From Timema cristinae (taxonomy: Eukaryota > Arthropoda > Insecta > Phasmatodea > Timematidae): a stretch of 64,000 bases of DNA. The stretch lies in the NCBI GenBank assembly GCA_039000515.1, contig JBCFYV010009882.1, positions 63,902,817 to 63,966,816 of the forward strand. The letters run 5' to 3'. The stretch's first letter is position 1. Each line of letters opens with the position of its first letter. Below, piece after piece: positions 34,401 through 45,755 of this stretch. The translations under genes and the position numbers were made by a program. A model generated the notes under the pieces. The model was not told the DNA's origin. It did no database searches and saw only the letters and a program-made list of their open reading frames with translations.

Positions 34401-35610
34401 ACGAACCTCACATGTGCCCCTACACCACGCGGAACGGCCGTGCATCATTATTGGCGTGTCCTTGGAAGCCTACCTAATAAAGTAGGACAATCCACGGGCT
34501 TTGATTGGTGCCCCTGCATCCATAATATGTTATACCTGCATTTAATTGTGCTGTCCCTACACCGGCTAAGCTAATGAGAGCGTCGTGCCCACATGAGCCA
34601 AAAAGTAATCTACTTATATATAATTAAATAATACTCCCTTTCTTAATGCGATTAAACCCTATAAAAATTATCTCTTACTCCTATAAAATGAACTTTTATC
34701 ATTATTTCTTCTAACACTTGATTAAAAGTATGAATAGGTTTAGTAATTAATCTAATGTCTTTTATCCTTGATGAAGACTTTGGAGTTGATAAAGAATCAA
34801 TTCAGAATCAATTATTCAATCTATAGTAATTATTTCATTTTTAAGATCATAATAAACACAGAATATGTGTGTTAAAGGAAATAAATAAAGGTTTAAAAAA
34901 AAGCATGATCTGTTTTTAATCAATGTTAGGAGTTTTACTATCAGGAGAGAAGTTACAGGCTTCTAGAACTAAGATGGGAAAACACCGTCAGAGAAACATT
35001 CGTTGCAGAGATCAACGTCCACCACCTTCTGGGTTTGTTCTTACACTTTAATTATGGTCATCGCAAAGCAATCCTTGATAGGAAATTGCATGCGTTTATA
35101 CTGGAAATGAAGGTTTGATGAAATAATGGGGGGTTTTGGTATCAAGACCATTTCTCGCATTGTGAAACCTGTCATGACAGTCGTCTCGATGATATAAAGT
35201 TTTACATACAGTTTACCTCTAAAAGGTTCTCATTTCACAATGTAGGTGGGCTTAAACTAATTATAAAAATGTTGGCTGATCCCATTTTAATTAAATATCG
35301 TGTATGGGCAAACCAAATGGACTAAGGGAATTCAAAAATAGGAAAGGGTAGTGACTATGGACATGAAGGTGTGGGACAGTGCTTCGAGCTGGTCTAAAAT
35401 ACATTCGCTAATTTTAATAACCGATTCATTTTTTAGCTATCGTAGCTTGCGCCTGGAACAATTAAAAAAGCCTTATTTTGCAGAAGATATCTATCGGGAT
35501 CGATAAAATTGATTAGTTCCTGAGCATCCTTGACGACGACGCACATAAATTTAGTTTTTGTCTTCGCACAGAGGGATGTGCATGTTGGTTTACAGGGAGA
35601 GTTTCACAAA
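34401..35610. other. Unannotated; decayed coding-like fragment near 35.1-35.3 kb
   Basis: On the + strand, about 35,130-35,320 can be read with few stops and a protein-like composition (contains DDIKFYIQFTSKRFSF). No family recognised. It could be a relic of a mobile element. Confidence 0.2.
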
Positions 35611-36103
35611 GTCTGGGCATATGTTTCTATGTCCATATGACTTAGTATTGTTTGTCAGAGTCTTTGACTTGTTTTTCTATGCCCATAAGGCATAGTTTTG
35701 AAATATGAGTTTAATACTCTAATTATCTTGATCCTTCGGGCATGATTTAGTATGGTAGTGTTTCAGACTTATTTTTATGTGTCCATAAGACATGGTGTTA
35801 TTTACTAGAAAAACATTCAGGACACCCTAAACAGTGTGGCCATACTTAGGATCACTTAATTGTGTAAATAAGTCTATCTAGCGCTTTGTTCAATGACCTG
35901 ATTAGGTCTGTGACTGATACCAGTCCCTATTGTTTTTCTTTAGTGTACGTATTTTCGGTGTGCAACCTGTGGGAGCACTACTAGTTCGTAGTATTGGCCC
36001 GCGGAGATAGTGTTTATTCTATAGCCCCCTCCTGGCGCCGTTCGTATTATTTAATACATTAATTGTTTTGCACTAATATTAGTGTGTCCTAGATAGGGTG
36101 GAA

Positions 36104-36150
<47 letters not shown>

Positions 36151-36790
36151 TACTGTTGAATGCCCTGGCAGTACTAGTTAGGAATTTACGGGCCATGGTA
36201 TCTTAAACAGCCTAGATTCATGATAGATCGCCATTTACAATTTGTAAAATGATTGTTCCTCTTCTAGGACATTAATCTTTGTGTTACGTAGCTCTCTATG
36301 GAGTTAACTCATGCTAGCTAGCTCATTTAACTACCATTATAGTAACTCTTTCAAATTAGGACTTACTATAAATTTATATTATTAACTATTATTGAACTAT
36401 AAATGTGTGTAAACCTTTCAGGTCTAAGTCTAGTAATTGGTAGGCTGAATAGTTATGTGGTGAAGCTTAACCTTAAATTAATATTAGCTTTCTATTTATT
36501 TTGCTGCCGTGTTGAGGCAGACGCACCTTCATAGCAGAATGTGCTTTAGTTCTAATTTGAAGAGTTACTAGACTCAAACATTAGACTCAACTTTACTTGT
36601 GTTGATTCCTAGTAACCTAGTTGTTTACTACAATTCTTCCCTATTAGGATGTTTACGTCTATGGTAACTGATTTGACTTCTTTTATTTGATAAAAGACTG
36701 TTTAATCTAAAATCTACCTAAACCATATGTAATACTTTTGATTTGTTTAAATTTAAATAAACTGATTTGTTAAACTTGTATATTTCTCTT
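35611..36790 (+). mobile_element. LTR- or 3'UTR-like retroelement segment, copy 2
   Basis: It is collinear with 32,830-34,030 but diverged and lacks the TATA-containing part. Matching blocks are the 'tatgtccatatgacttagta' tandem phrases, 'gcactactagttcgtagtat', 'ggcccgcgg', 'ggcagtactagttagga' and 'ctctatggagttaactc', ending after AATAAA at 36,756-36,761. A (TA)n(CA)n microsatellite sits at 36,104-36,150. Confidence 0.45.
36104..36150. repeat. (TA)n(CA)n microsatellite
   Basis: Alternating ta passes into (ca)12 inside retroelement segment copy 2. Confidence 0.9.
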
Positions 36791-36887
36791 ATGTTTCATA
36801 TTTCCCAAACCTTCATGCTATATTATTGTAATAGTACTCGTCACTTCTTCTACATGAAAGGAGAAGTGAGGATTCAAATCTGCGCAA

Positions 36888-37022
36888 CTCTCAGTAGGTG
36901 CAATCAAGCTGCGCCTCTCGCACGAATTTCCCCATTTTCAGTCTGATTAATTTTTAATTAAAGAAACTCATTTGTCAAAGGCGCAGTCAAGCTGCGCCTC
37001 TCGCAGAGACTTCCCCACTCAG
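36888..37022. repeat. Two-copy direct repeat 'tcaagctgcgcctctcgca'
   Basis: The phrase occurs at about 36,904 and 36,988, each followed by an 'a.ttccccA' stretch and preceded by 'gcaa/gcagtc', spacing about 84 bp. Confidence 0.7.
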
Positions 37023-37132
37023 TCCGCGCATCAAGCTATAAAGTTACAAGCTCCTTCTAGCAAAGTAGCTTCTATACTCGATGAAGCCACTGCAAAAGCT
37101 ATGCAGCCCTCAGACCTGAGCCTAGCAAACAA

Positions 37133-38440
37133 TTAATTATTAAAATATTTCCTGTGCCTCTGGGTGCATCTTAAAAGTACACTTTTCCTTCTATCTGGAT
37201 TTCGAAAACTAATTAATAACTGGATGCCTACGATAAGCTGTTCTGAGTTGTGTAAATACTCTAAATCTTTAATTATTAACGGGTACAAGCAGCTCAAGCT
37301 CTTCATGTTCTTGTCCGAGAGGTACCTTACAATTTGGTTGTGTTCACTATAACTTGCATTCAAAATATCTTAATTGAAGATCAAGCTGTCTACCTATCGC
37401 TTTGTTCTGATTCTATATTCAATATGTTAAGGCATGCTTTGCCTGTGGATGAGCCAAATCGTCTGAGTATCTGTCACGTGAAAATTATCAATACGATGGA
37501 GAGAAAATATCTGAGTGAGAAAGAGGAGCTATACAAGGGGGATATTGTTAAAGTACTTACTCATTGTGAGTAATAATTTAATAGTCCCAACTACTATGCA
37601 CACTAATTGGTAGAAGACGTGTGGTACTTCCTTCACATTACGTAAATTTTCAAATTAAGTTGGATCTTTAATTATATGGAGCAGCATTCTCAAAAATAAC
37701 ACACTGTGTTATTTGGGTGTACGATATATACCTGGAATTACCCTTTCTTTCTCCTGGGAGTTCCTCAAAATAGACACCTTGCTTTTAGCACTAGAATTTC
37801 TTAATTTCCCATGCACTATAATATGAAAGCCCATTGTAAATACGCATCTTCACTGTACAGTTTGAAGAATGTTGTTAATGTTGTGTCGCATGAGTTTTTA
37901 ATGACGTCAGTGACATTACTTGTTGTAAAATAGACACGTGATCCATTTTCGAGATCGATAGCTAAATGCCTAACATTATTAATAATACCAACTGAAATAT
38001 TGTTCCAACTTATTGGTCTCGAGTTAATACTAAATGTAGGTTGATTTCTACCATTATTGGTGACTTTCATACATATTTAATAGATTTTTTAAACTGGATG
38101 GTTATGGGAACCGAAAACTCTCAACATGACGGGTTGCGAGGAACCACTCAATGATTGTCTATCTCCAACTGCACCAGAACATATTATGGAAGAGCACCTC
38201 TCATTGGGATGCCGTCTACGATATTATATGGTATATCCGTCATGTCCCTCGACGTTGCTCTTTTAAAGCTTTATGGATATTCTTTCTGCATACATGTAAA
38301 CGATCGATTCAAAAAGCTGTATAGGTTGTTTACCAAATGCTTAATTACATTTGCTTGCAGTTGTGATTCTATGTTTGAATTCGGAATCTTCGAACTTATC
38401 ACAGAATATATATCATCAGGTCTGAATTTTCTTGAAGCCA
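37133..38440 (-). pseudogene. Decayed coding region of unknown origin
   Basis: Three minus-strand pieces have protein-like composition. One is about 38,420-38,250 (begins MASRKFRPDDIYSVISSKIP, about 55 codons before a stop; the same frame stays readable with single stops to about 38,160). The second is the 84-codon frame 38,070-37,816 (contains NVRHLAIDLENGSRVYFTTS). The third is the 76-codon frame 37,363-37,133. Stops and frame changes separate them, so no intact product exists. I recognise no domain. Proximity to the Polinton-type integrase fragment makes a large mobile or virus-like element one possible source, but this is inference. Confidence 0.3.
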
Positions 38441-38489
38441 TTACAGTTTATGAACGTGTGGCAGTCCTTCCGTGTGTCACTCCATAGTG

Positions 38490-40935
38490 TACGAATACAT
38501 CAAACACTTCGTAAGACCAAAAATATTGTCCTTCTTTATCAAGCTTATGTGTATTTGAATTTTCAAATGAAATTCTACTCGATAGATTATGTGTTGGCTA
38601 AATGCTGATTTATAGTTCAGTAAGTAAACACACGCTAACGTTTTGACAAATTTGAATATAGTATTTTCTACAGTCCTAAGATTTATATTTGAATTAATTA
38701 CTCTTTGAATTTAAAGTGATACAATTTTTCCTTGTATTTTAAATAATTATTTCTCTTTGGTGACCTTCAATTTGACAGAATACTCACCAGATTTTAAACC
38801 TTCGTAGCTTAAATCTCACCTTTATAAAGTATTAGTGTGCTGAAATTTATGTTAAAACCTGTTTAGGTAAATATCCTATGAATAAAAAGTACTGTGTAAC
38901 TATCAATTAAACGGTTCCAACTATCTTCACTTTTTTTTTAAAAGTAGTAGAGATTATAAAAGTTAAAATTACCTGTATTTATGATCTAATGGCTTGTTTA
39001 AGTAAAATATCTAAATCCAGACAATAGTAGTTTTATCTTACGAGCTTTATTTGTACAGTATTGAGAAAATCTGCCACAAGTCAAATTTAATTATTTATAA
39101 ATAATAATTAGTATGTATGAAGCTATATCTTAAAACTTATATTTAAAAATAATATTACAATTAAGCTTTACTATCTAAAAACCCTCATAAAAGTTAAGGC
39201 TTTCACTTATAATATTTAAAATTGGAAGATAAATTAGTATTATTAAATCAAACACATAAGTTCTTAAACAAAAACTACATATCAATTTTTCTTAATTATT
39301 ACTTTTTTAATACTTTTTAATTTATTTGGTAGTTTCATTATCATGCAAACTAAAACTTTGAATTTTTTTTATTATTCTTACACAGCCTTAAGCTCTGCCA
39401 ACCATATAATTTAATTTATCCGTATGTAAGTTCCTAGAGAATAAAGGGATTCTACATCAGATTCTGTCTAAAGTTATTTGATTAAATTTGTGGCCGTGAG
39501 CTCAAATTTACGTGACTTAGCACATGTTTATACCCGGAAAAAAGCATTAGCACAGCTAATATTACTTCTTTATACTCAGTAAATATTTCCACATTCACAA
39601 CACTCCACTAAAAGCCAAAGAAAACCGGTACCTAGGAAAAGAGGCAGGATCATAGTGCTTAAATTTTAAAACAAAAAGACAAGTTTGATCTGATTTCGAT
39701 ATAAGTATAAGCTTCTGTTATATATATATGACTTGCATTACTATCAAAATCCAATCATTATTATGTTAAACATATCACCATTAATCCGAAACAAACTAAC
39801 TTTACCAATTATGACCGATTAAACTTATTTTGGTTACTCTCAAACATATGGGTTAGTATTTAATACATTTACAAGTTAAGAAAATGGTGTGGTTTTCTTA
39901 CACTATTGACTAGTTCCTGGCGCCTTCTATGTACAGCTAGCCACTCCAATTAAGACTATTCCCTCTAGTTAAAAGTTTAAGTTTATATAATATATTTAAA
40001 AAATAATTTTAAATGTGCCATAGCTTTTTTGTGTGTTTTCGAGTCAGCGTGATTAAAACCAAATAAATGTCACATTATTATACACTTAATAATATTGAAA
40101 CACTAAACATAAGCATTTTAGACTTATATTAATTTCAATTTGAGTGATGTTTTAAGATAATACTTTAAACTCATACATTTAATTAACATTTTAACCAAAT
40201 AAATATAATTATTATGGTAGATTTGGATGACATTTTGTAAATTTTAAAGAGATAATGCTGAATACAGTTTTATTATATAACGAAAGGCATGTACACAAAT
40301 AAACAAATCATAGCATGGCGAACTAAATTTAAAAGAATGTCAAATATTAAGTTGAAACTTAAGTTATGATTGATATTTGTTTTTGAAATACTAATATGAC
40401 TTCATTAAACTTATGATTTGAAATATTAGTAATGTTGTCATTGGTGCAAGCACCTGTCGAGTTATTCCAGGCTAACACTTTTGGCCCAAGATATTTGAAA
40501 ACGTTACTACCTATAGTATCTAACCATAAATATATGGTGATAGGTTGTATTTGAATCTTTAGATAATTTTAACATTATTATTTTTTAAATAAATGGTATA
40601 GTTTAAACATTCAATAAATATGATGTGTTACGACAATAAAATGTATTGCTAAATATTTAAAATACGTTAACAACAATATATTTTCAAAAGGCATTATAAT
40701 TTTTTTTTTCCAACCTGACCGTCCGAGCTAAAGATGGTATAATTTAGAGTAATTAATGTAATCGAAATTTCGTGAGGGAAGTGTGCGGAATCATTTAGGA
40801 AATAAATCACTGGGAGTACACCAAGAGTGAATTATAATCCAGACTTCCTCGACACTGACAATACTATGAGCGTAATGAAGAACTATACCAGCTGTGCACA
40901 TCCCGTTACCCGCAAGTGGCATGTGGCCCGCCAGT
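38490..40935. other. Long AT-rich stretch without recognisable features
   Basis: No open frame, tRNA-like box or terminal repeat is supported over ~2.4 kb. It is probably intergenic. Confidence 0.4.
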
Positions 40936-40939
40936 GGTC

Positions 40940-41335
40940 GATATAATCTAAAATTGTGTTTGAGAATCCACCCAGATCATCAATTTTTGTTTGTTTTGCA
41001 TCATCTGATATCCAGATGGCTACTTGATCTTCAATGTCACTCTGAATTTAGGAGAATATTTTCAGAAATCTCTCTCTACTGGATTTTTATAAAAATTATT
41101 TGTCTAATGAAATGGTAATATTGAACAATCATGCTCTAAACATAACAACATTATTCGAAGGCACCTACTTAAGTGAACAGTCATTTTCTTTGATAAAACA
41201 GATCAAATCAAGAAGTTGTTTCCGTTTAACTGATGAACATTTGGAGGTGAAATTGCGAATTGCTGTGTCCAACATTAAACCCGATATTGACAGATCAATA
41301 AAAACAGTGTCAAGTCTCTCACTAGGCATATTATA
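40940..41335 (+). pseudogene. hAT transposase C-terminal fragment (GTF2IRD2/Charlie-like)
   Basis: The best part, 41,100-41,335, reads an EQSFSLIKQIKSR motif followed by RLTDEHLEVKLRIAVSNIKP. This matches the hAT-family dimerisation domain (xxCEQxFSxMKxxKSRxRxxLTDEHLxxxLRIAxS) found in GTF2IRD2-like, BED-finger proteins. About 41,025-41,100 continues upstream in other frames (LQCHSEFRRIFSEISL), so there is at least one frameshift or stop. The N-terminal BED finger and RNase H-like catalytic core are not found. It is a dead fragment. Confidence 0.8.
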
Positions 41336-41644
41336 AGTAAATATATATGGTGGCCTATTAACGCTTTCTCTTTTTTTAACGTGTGCATTCTTTAAAATAG
41401 ATAATTTTAGTGCAATTGTGAATTGGTTTCTTAAAAGAGTTTCCCTACATATTAAAATTACTATTTTGGAATCTAATAGGTATTGCATGGTGACCTCAAA
41501 CTAACTTATTTGGGGCATGACTTTTTTTTTAGCCAATAACCTATTAGAGATAGTTTAGGAGTAGCTGTGTACATTTTTAACATGTATCACAATATTCATA
41601 GAAGTTATATAAAATTAATCACCACTCTTTTTTTACACTCAATA

Positions 41645-41745
41645 ATTGACCGACACCTTCGCTCAGTTGGTGGCGTGTCTCCCGGGTGAGATAGGGGTTC
41701 TGGTTTTGATTCCCAGCATGGCTGAAAAATGTATCATTAATGAAA
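41645..41745 (+). mobile_element. tRNA-derived SINE head, different type
   Basis: A tRNA-like segment (accttcgctcagttggtggc as A-box, gttctggttttgattcccag as B-box) is followed by non-tRNA sequence. Anticodon-stem pairing is poor, so it is a SINE rather than a functional tRNA. Confidence 0.5.
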
Positions 41746-41878
41746 TATGAATTTCCCCTTTCAAAGTGATGAATTAATTACCTTGGTTAGGATGTTGTGT
41801 TTATTCAAGACTTAAGATAGTTTTAGGGTTTTGATCTGATATCATTCCATTTATAAGGTGGAAGTATATAATACCACA

Positions 41879-41945
41879 AGTAATAATAATAATAATATGT
41901 ATTATTATATTATTAATAATATTATTATTATAATTATTATTGTTA
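41879..41945. repeat. (TAA)n/(TTA)n imperfect microsatellite palindrome
   Basis: (taa)n followed by (tta)n can fold back on itself. Confidence 0.7.
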
Positions 41946-42335
41946 ATGTGCACTCAATAATCCGTAACATGTAAATATAAGACAGTTTATTATATTTTAA
42001 TGACTGGCCCATTAGTCACTAAGACTAGCCATTATTTATTATACCGTGGGCAATCATGGAAGTGGCCGTTATTAAGTCATTGCTATAGAAAGATTTTGCT
42101 CTCGAGATATTTAAGCATCATCTATTAGAGATAAATTAAGTATTTGGTATAATAGTTTTGGATATCTTGGGATTTAACGGCTAACAACTCTTGATATAAT
42201 ATTATTTTATGTACTTCATGTGGTTTGTTATTATTAGGCCATGGAAAATATATATATATAGAAAAAGAGAGAAATTAAAAATATATCAATAAAATATTTC
42301 ATTTATTGGTTTCCCTATCAACACTAAAATGATGT

Positions 42336-42345
42336 TTTATTTATT
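42336..42345 (-). terminator. Candidate polyadenylation signal of the RRM-like gene
   Basis: On the minus strand AATAAATAAA occurs about 375 nt after the stop codon at 42,720. Another AATAAA lies at about 42,302-42,308. The 3'UTR in between contains interrupted CAT/CAG-type triplets (42,600-42,665). Confidence 0.45.
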
Positions 42346-42719
42346 CAAAACTGAATTTTACATTTGTCAGGTCTATTTGCAGTACAATATATACGTATAT
42401 ATGAGCAATAGCTAAAACTACAATAAGGTCAATCAATTAGTCTTCTTCTGTTATAAACCTGTATAGAATGTGCTTTAAACTAAAAGCCATAATAGTCATT
42501 GAAAATTTGGCCAGTATCTATTTGAAAGCTACGAATAATTTGGACTTTGGATAGCCTACGTATTAACGTTGATGAATTTAACTAATGGTAAGAGCAATAA
42601 GCAACATCAGTAGCACCAATATCAGCATCAGCAGAATTAGTATCTGCAGCATCAGCATCAGCGAAAAGGCAACCGGGGCCATTTGCCAGTTCTCCTTCTT
42701 GAGTGCATTAGGATGTGTT

Positions 42720-42843
42720 CTAGTTGTTGCGAGGTTTGATGGTCTTAGTGGTCGGAGGAGGAATCTTGGAGAAACCCGCAGCATCAAACACTGGAAGCAT
42801 ATCCCTGACTCGCTGACCTGATGACGTTACCACATCGAAGATT
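42720..42843 (-). CDS. RRM-like protein gene, terminal exon (C)
   Basis: The last coding exon begins after a good acceptor (gttttgttgcttag|A). Its first nucleotide completes the Arg codon begun by exon B. It encodes 40 residues ending LPVFDAAGFSKIPPPTTKTI and KPRNN, with stop TAG at 42,722-42,720. The preceding residues IFDVVTSSGQRVRDM continue the reading frame of exon B. Summed lengths of exons A, B and C (205, 250 and 124 nt) are divisible by three and free of stops, which would be unlikely by chance. I do not recognise the C-terminal motif, but its Pro/Lys-rich end and compact hydrophobic core look conserved. A + strand frame over the same bases is a shadow. Confidence 0.7.
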
Positions 42844-45131
42844 CTAAGCAACAAAACATTGGTAAGTATGGGTAGCATGAGAATATTTACTCATTGATAA
42901 ATTATAAAGTTTCGTATTGATTTCATGAGTTGGATTAAACTACTTGCACAGTTTGACATTTTTTTTTCAAATATTTAATTATATTTTAGGGTGGGGCTAT
43001 TTGGATCAAGGGCCTATTTGAATCAAAATAAGGATTCAAGCTACTGCGCAGTTATTCTGCACATATTTTTTTATGTCTCGTTCTTCTAATTTACTGAATG
43101 ATCTACTGGCTGTAAATTGGTATGAAAAAATTATAATTTTTAAACGTTTAAATAGCTGAACAAATTGTTTTACAAGATCAATAGAAGTGAGATTGACATA
43201 CTTTTCCTAGTGATGTAAATAATTGTCTTTGCCTTGTAAGGTCTTACCTTCTTATAGTTGTTGATTTCGAAGTAATTTTTTTAACCTATAGCTTATTCTT
43301 CTGGGCCCATCACCAAGAAGTTTGAGCTTATTCTATTGGAAAACAATGGAGTTATTTTATATTGAAAAATAGTTTGCTTCCGGGGATATTTGAATCATTT
43401 TTCAAGGGGCTATTTGGATCATTATTTTCTTGCGTTTTTATTTATTTTTAGAATATACCACTAATTATTTATCGCTTAAAGCTTTTTATTTCTATAATGG
43501 TTTTTTAATGAACGAGGAAGGTTATATTTTAATATCTAGAGTACGTGTATCCGCATTTGTGTGGAAAGAGAGCGGAGAACCACTTTGGAGTTAACTCTCT
43601 GGATCAAAAGTATTGCTAGATTAAAAAAATATTATAAAGTATCTTAATAACAATAGTGCGTCCTTCTAATTTGCATCTAGATCTGTTACAGTCACTCTTA
43701 TCGCCAAAAAACTCCCGAACTGAGTTTTCTTTAACGCACCCCATCAATAATATTATTCAAACCACTTACTAACAAACAAAAATAATCACCTCAGCACTGT
43801 TCACAAAGAACACATTCACTGAGCTACTTCCTAATTTAAACATTAGTGAAATAATTTAAAGCTTGCCTTTTGCCACCCTCCATATCCCTTTTCCAGCTAT
43901 TATAAGCTGTTCAACCGACCACCAGATTATCAGTTTTCACTTCCAGGAAATACTAAGTACAATAGGCTTAGACCCATGTCCAAAAGAGATAATGTCTTAA
44001 TTTCTGTATTTCAACTTATAAGTAATGGGGTATTATCTGCCTTATATCAAAGCTAGATACATATTTTTAAAACTCTAGCTTAAACATTAAAGTGAGAAAA
44101 CAGCGAACAATGTGACAATTCATGACATTCCTCTGGAATCTAACATTAGTGGGTATTGCTAAGGGCTCATTAACTCTTTTTTAATCGCCTTCTTAAAAAA
44201 GTATTCAAATAAAGCAGTAAACGAAAATATATCAAGCCCTTTCAGAACTTACTGAGAAAGGGGGAAACACAACATTTCAGAATTAAACTAAGCCTAGGAA
44301 AAAAAAAAGTGTGCAACATGTCAAAATTATATACAATTCTGTAAAATTAAGAACCTTTAAGAACCTTTATGAACCTAAAATTATTTAAGGGTTCTGATTC
44401 ATGTTCTGGCTTTTCAGAATAGTGTTTTAGGTTTCTGGTTCCAATTCCGGTTCCTTAAAAATAAATGTTAATTTCGGTTATCGGTTCCAGTTCCTGTTCC
44501 GGTTCGATTCCCTGGTTTTTAGAGGTAATGTAAAAAGTGAATTTTTAAATAGTGTAAAATGTGCCCACATATACACTAAGGGAGAGTGGGTAACCATTGA
44601 GTTAATTACTCTCTTATACATCTGGTAGGGTTCAAACATGGACCTTATCGCCAATGGCCAACCAGAGTAGACGTGTTTGAAATTTAGTTGGCGTGAACAC
44701 CGATGCAGGTATGATATTTTTAATAGGCCTACCATCAATTTAATTTAACTTTAATTTGTAAATTTGTAAACGAGAGGGAGCACCGCATAATTCTATTAGT
44801 AGTATCTGGTTTTATATTAAGAAGTTTAGAAGATTTACTTGAAGATTACAAATTTGGATTTCACAAAATGTTTAAAATCATATCAGTTTTATGTTAAAAA
44901 AACAACTAAAACAAGCCTTATCTTAAATAAATTAATTATTTACTTTATAAATTCAAAATTTTCAAAATTTATTAAGTTAGTAAAATTTTTAATAAGAATA
45001 ATTGTCAAGCCTTTTATAATTTTTCTAAAATTATTAAAGTAGGGTTTCAATACAATGGATTTAAAATGTGTGTAAACGTCAAATCTATAAAAGCTAACAT
45101 TCAATAAAATTAATATGTTCATATGGCCTAC
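42844..45131. other. Intron DNA between exons B and C, lower part
   Basis: Repeated phrases 'ggggctatttggatca' (42,994; 43,408) and 'ggcctatttgaatca' / 'ggatatttgaatca' (43,010; 43,385) form a small dispersed group. 44,340-44,510 has repeated ggttcc / aagaacct words. A diverged family B SINE lies near 44.6 kb. No exon is supported. Confidence 0.35.
44560..44705 (-). mobile_element. Diverged SINE family B fragment
   Basis: The reverse complement gives tggttggccattggcgataa, B-box-like gtttgaaccctaccaga, 'attaactcaatggttaccca' and 'ctctcccttagtgtat', in family B order. Confidence 0.5.
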
Positions 45132-45284
45132 CCTTGACTGTTTTGTGGGCTGAAAATATTTTCTTGGGATTGAATTCAACCATCTCTTCTTAATATTTTC
45201 ATTATTTGGAAAACCAAACACGTGGACCTTAGGTTTATTTTTATAATTTTCACACCAATTTGATACACAACACTTACTAACCAT
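45132..45284 (-). CDS. THAP zinc-finger domain, first exon
   Basis: Starts MVSKCCVSNWCENYKNKPKV, the first two zinc ligands of a C2CH THAP finger. It continues HVFGFPNNENIKKRW and then KYFQPTKQSR (51 codons). The FPxxxxxxxxW spacing and the RK-x-F-x-PTKxSR block match THAP domains, in which the next residues should be the third Cys and the His (CxxH) followed by F. The frame then meets a good donor (TCAAGG|GTAGGC), exactly where the distal C-x2-H half would have to come from another exon. That exon was not found in the window. The exon lies in the intron between exons B and C of the RRM-like gene, on the same strand. It could belong to a THAP host gene or to a P-element-type THAP transposase. 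Confidence 0.75.
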
Positions 45285-45681
45285 ATTTAAATATAATTAA
45301 AGTCAGTATTAAATACATAACCGAATAAGAATACACACACGAAAATAAAATTTAAAGAATGCACTTGAAAATGTACGTAACATTCCAAAATATATTTCCC
45401 ACTAGGTACACAATCTAGAAAAACCACAATATAAAACGCACAACACATTCAAATTTGACTAAAATAAATCTTGATACATCATTTTAAGCGTTAAACACAT
45501 TACAATGTGATCGCAATGAACCGTAGTACCTGAATAATTAACGAATAAACTATAAAACCACGCTAGTTCATGCTCATCCTGAACTACACACCATTAATTT
45601 AGACGCTAAACTGACTGCTTGTGAGAGGAAAGAAAGGAATTCCCAAGGTAATTCCTGTCAAGATAGGTGGCTTTAAGTCCC

Positions 45682-45689
45682 TGACGTCA
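45682..45689. promoter_or_regulatory. CRE-like palindrome TGACGTCA upstream of the THAP exon
   Basis: A perfect CRE consensus lies about 400 bp upstream of the THAP start codon (minus strand), in a locally GC-richer stretch. It is a candidate promoter element only by position and motif. Confidence 0.3.
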
Positions 45690-45755
45690 CGCTCTTCCCA
45701 AACACTAGCGAGCAGGCCTTCTCTTTAGGTGGTGTTGGTTCAATTCCCGTGTCCA

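Noticed and set aside
38155..38487. 110-codon + strand frame
   Set aside because: The minus strand of the same region reads a more protein-like decayed sequence continuing into neighbouring pieces; the + frame is probably a shadow.
42585..42821. 78-codon + strand frame
   Set aside because: Antisense to exon C and its triplet-rich 3'UTR; the minus frame joins exon B in phase.
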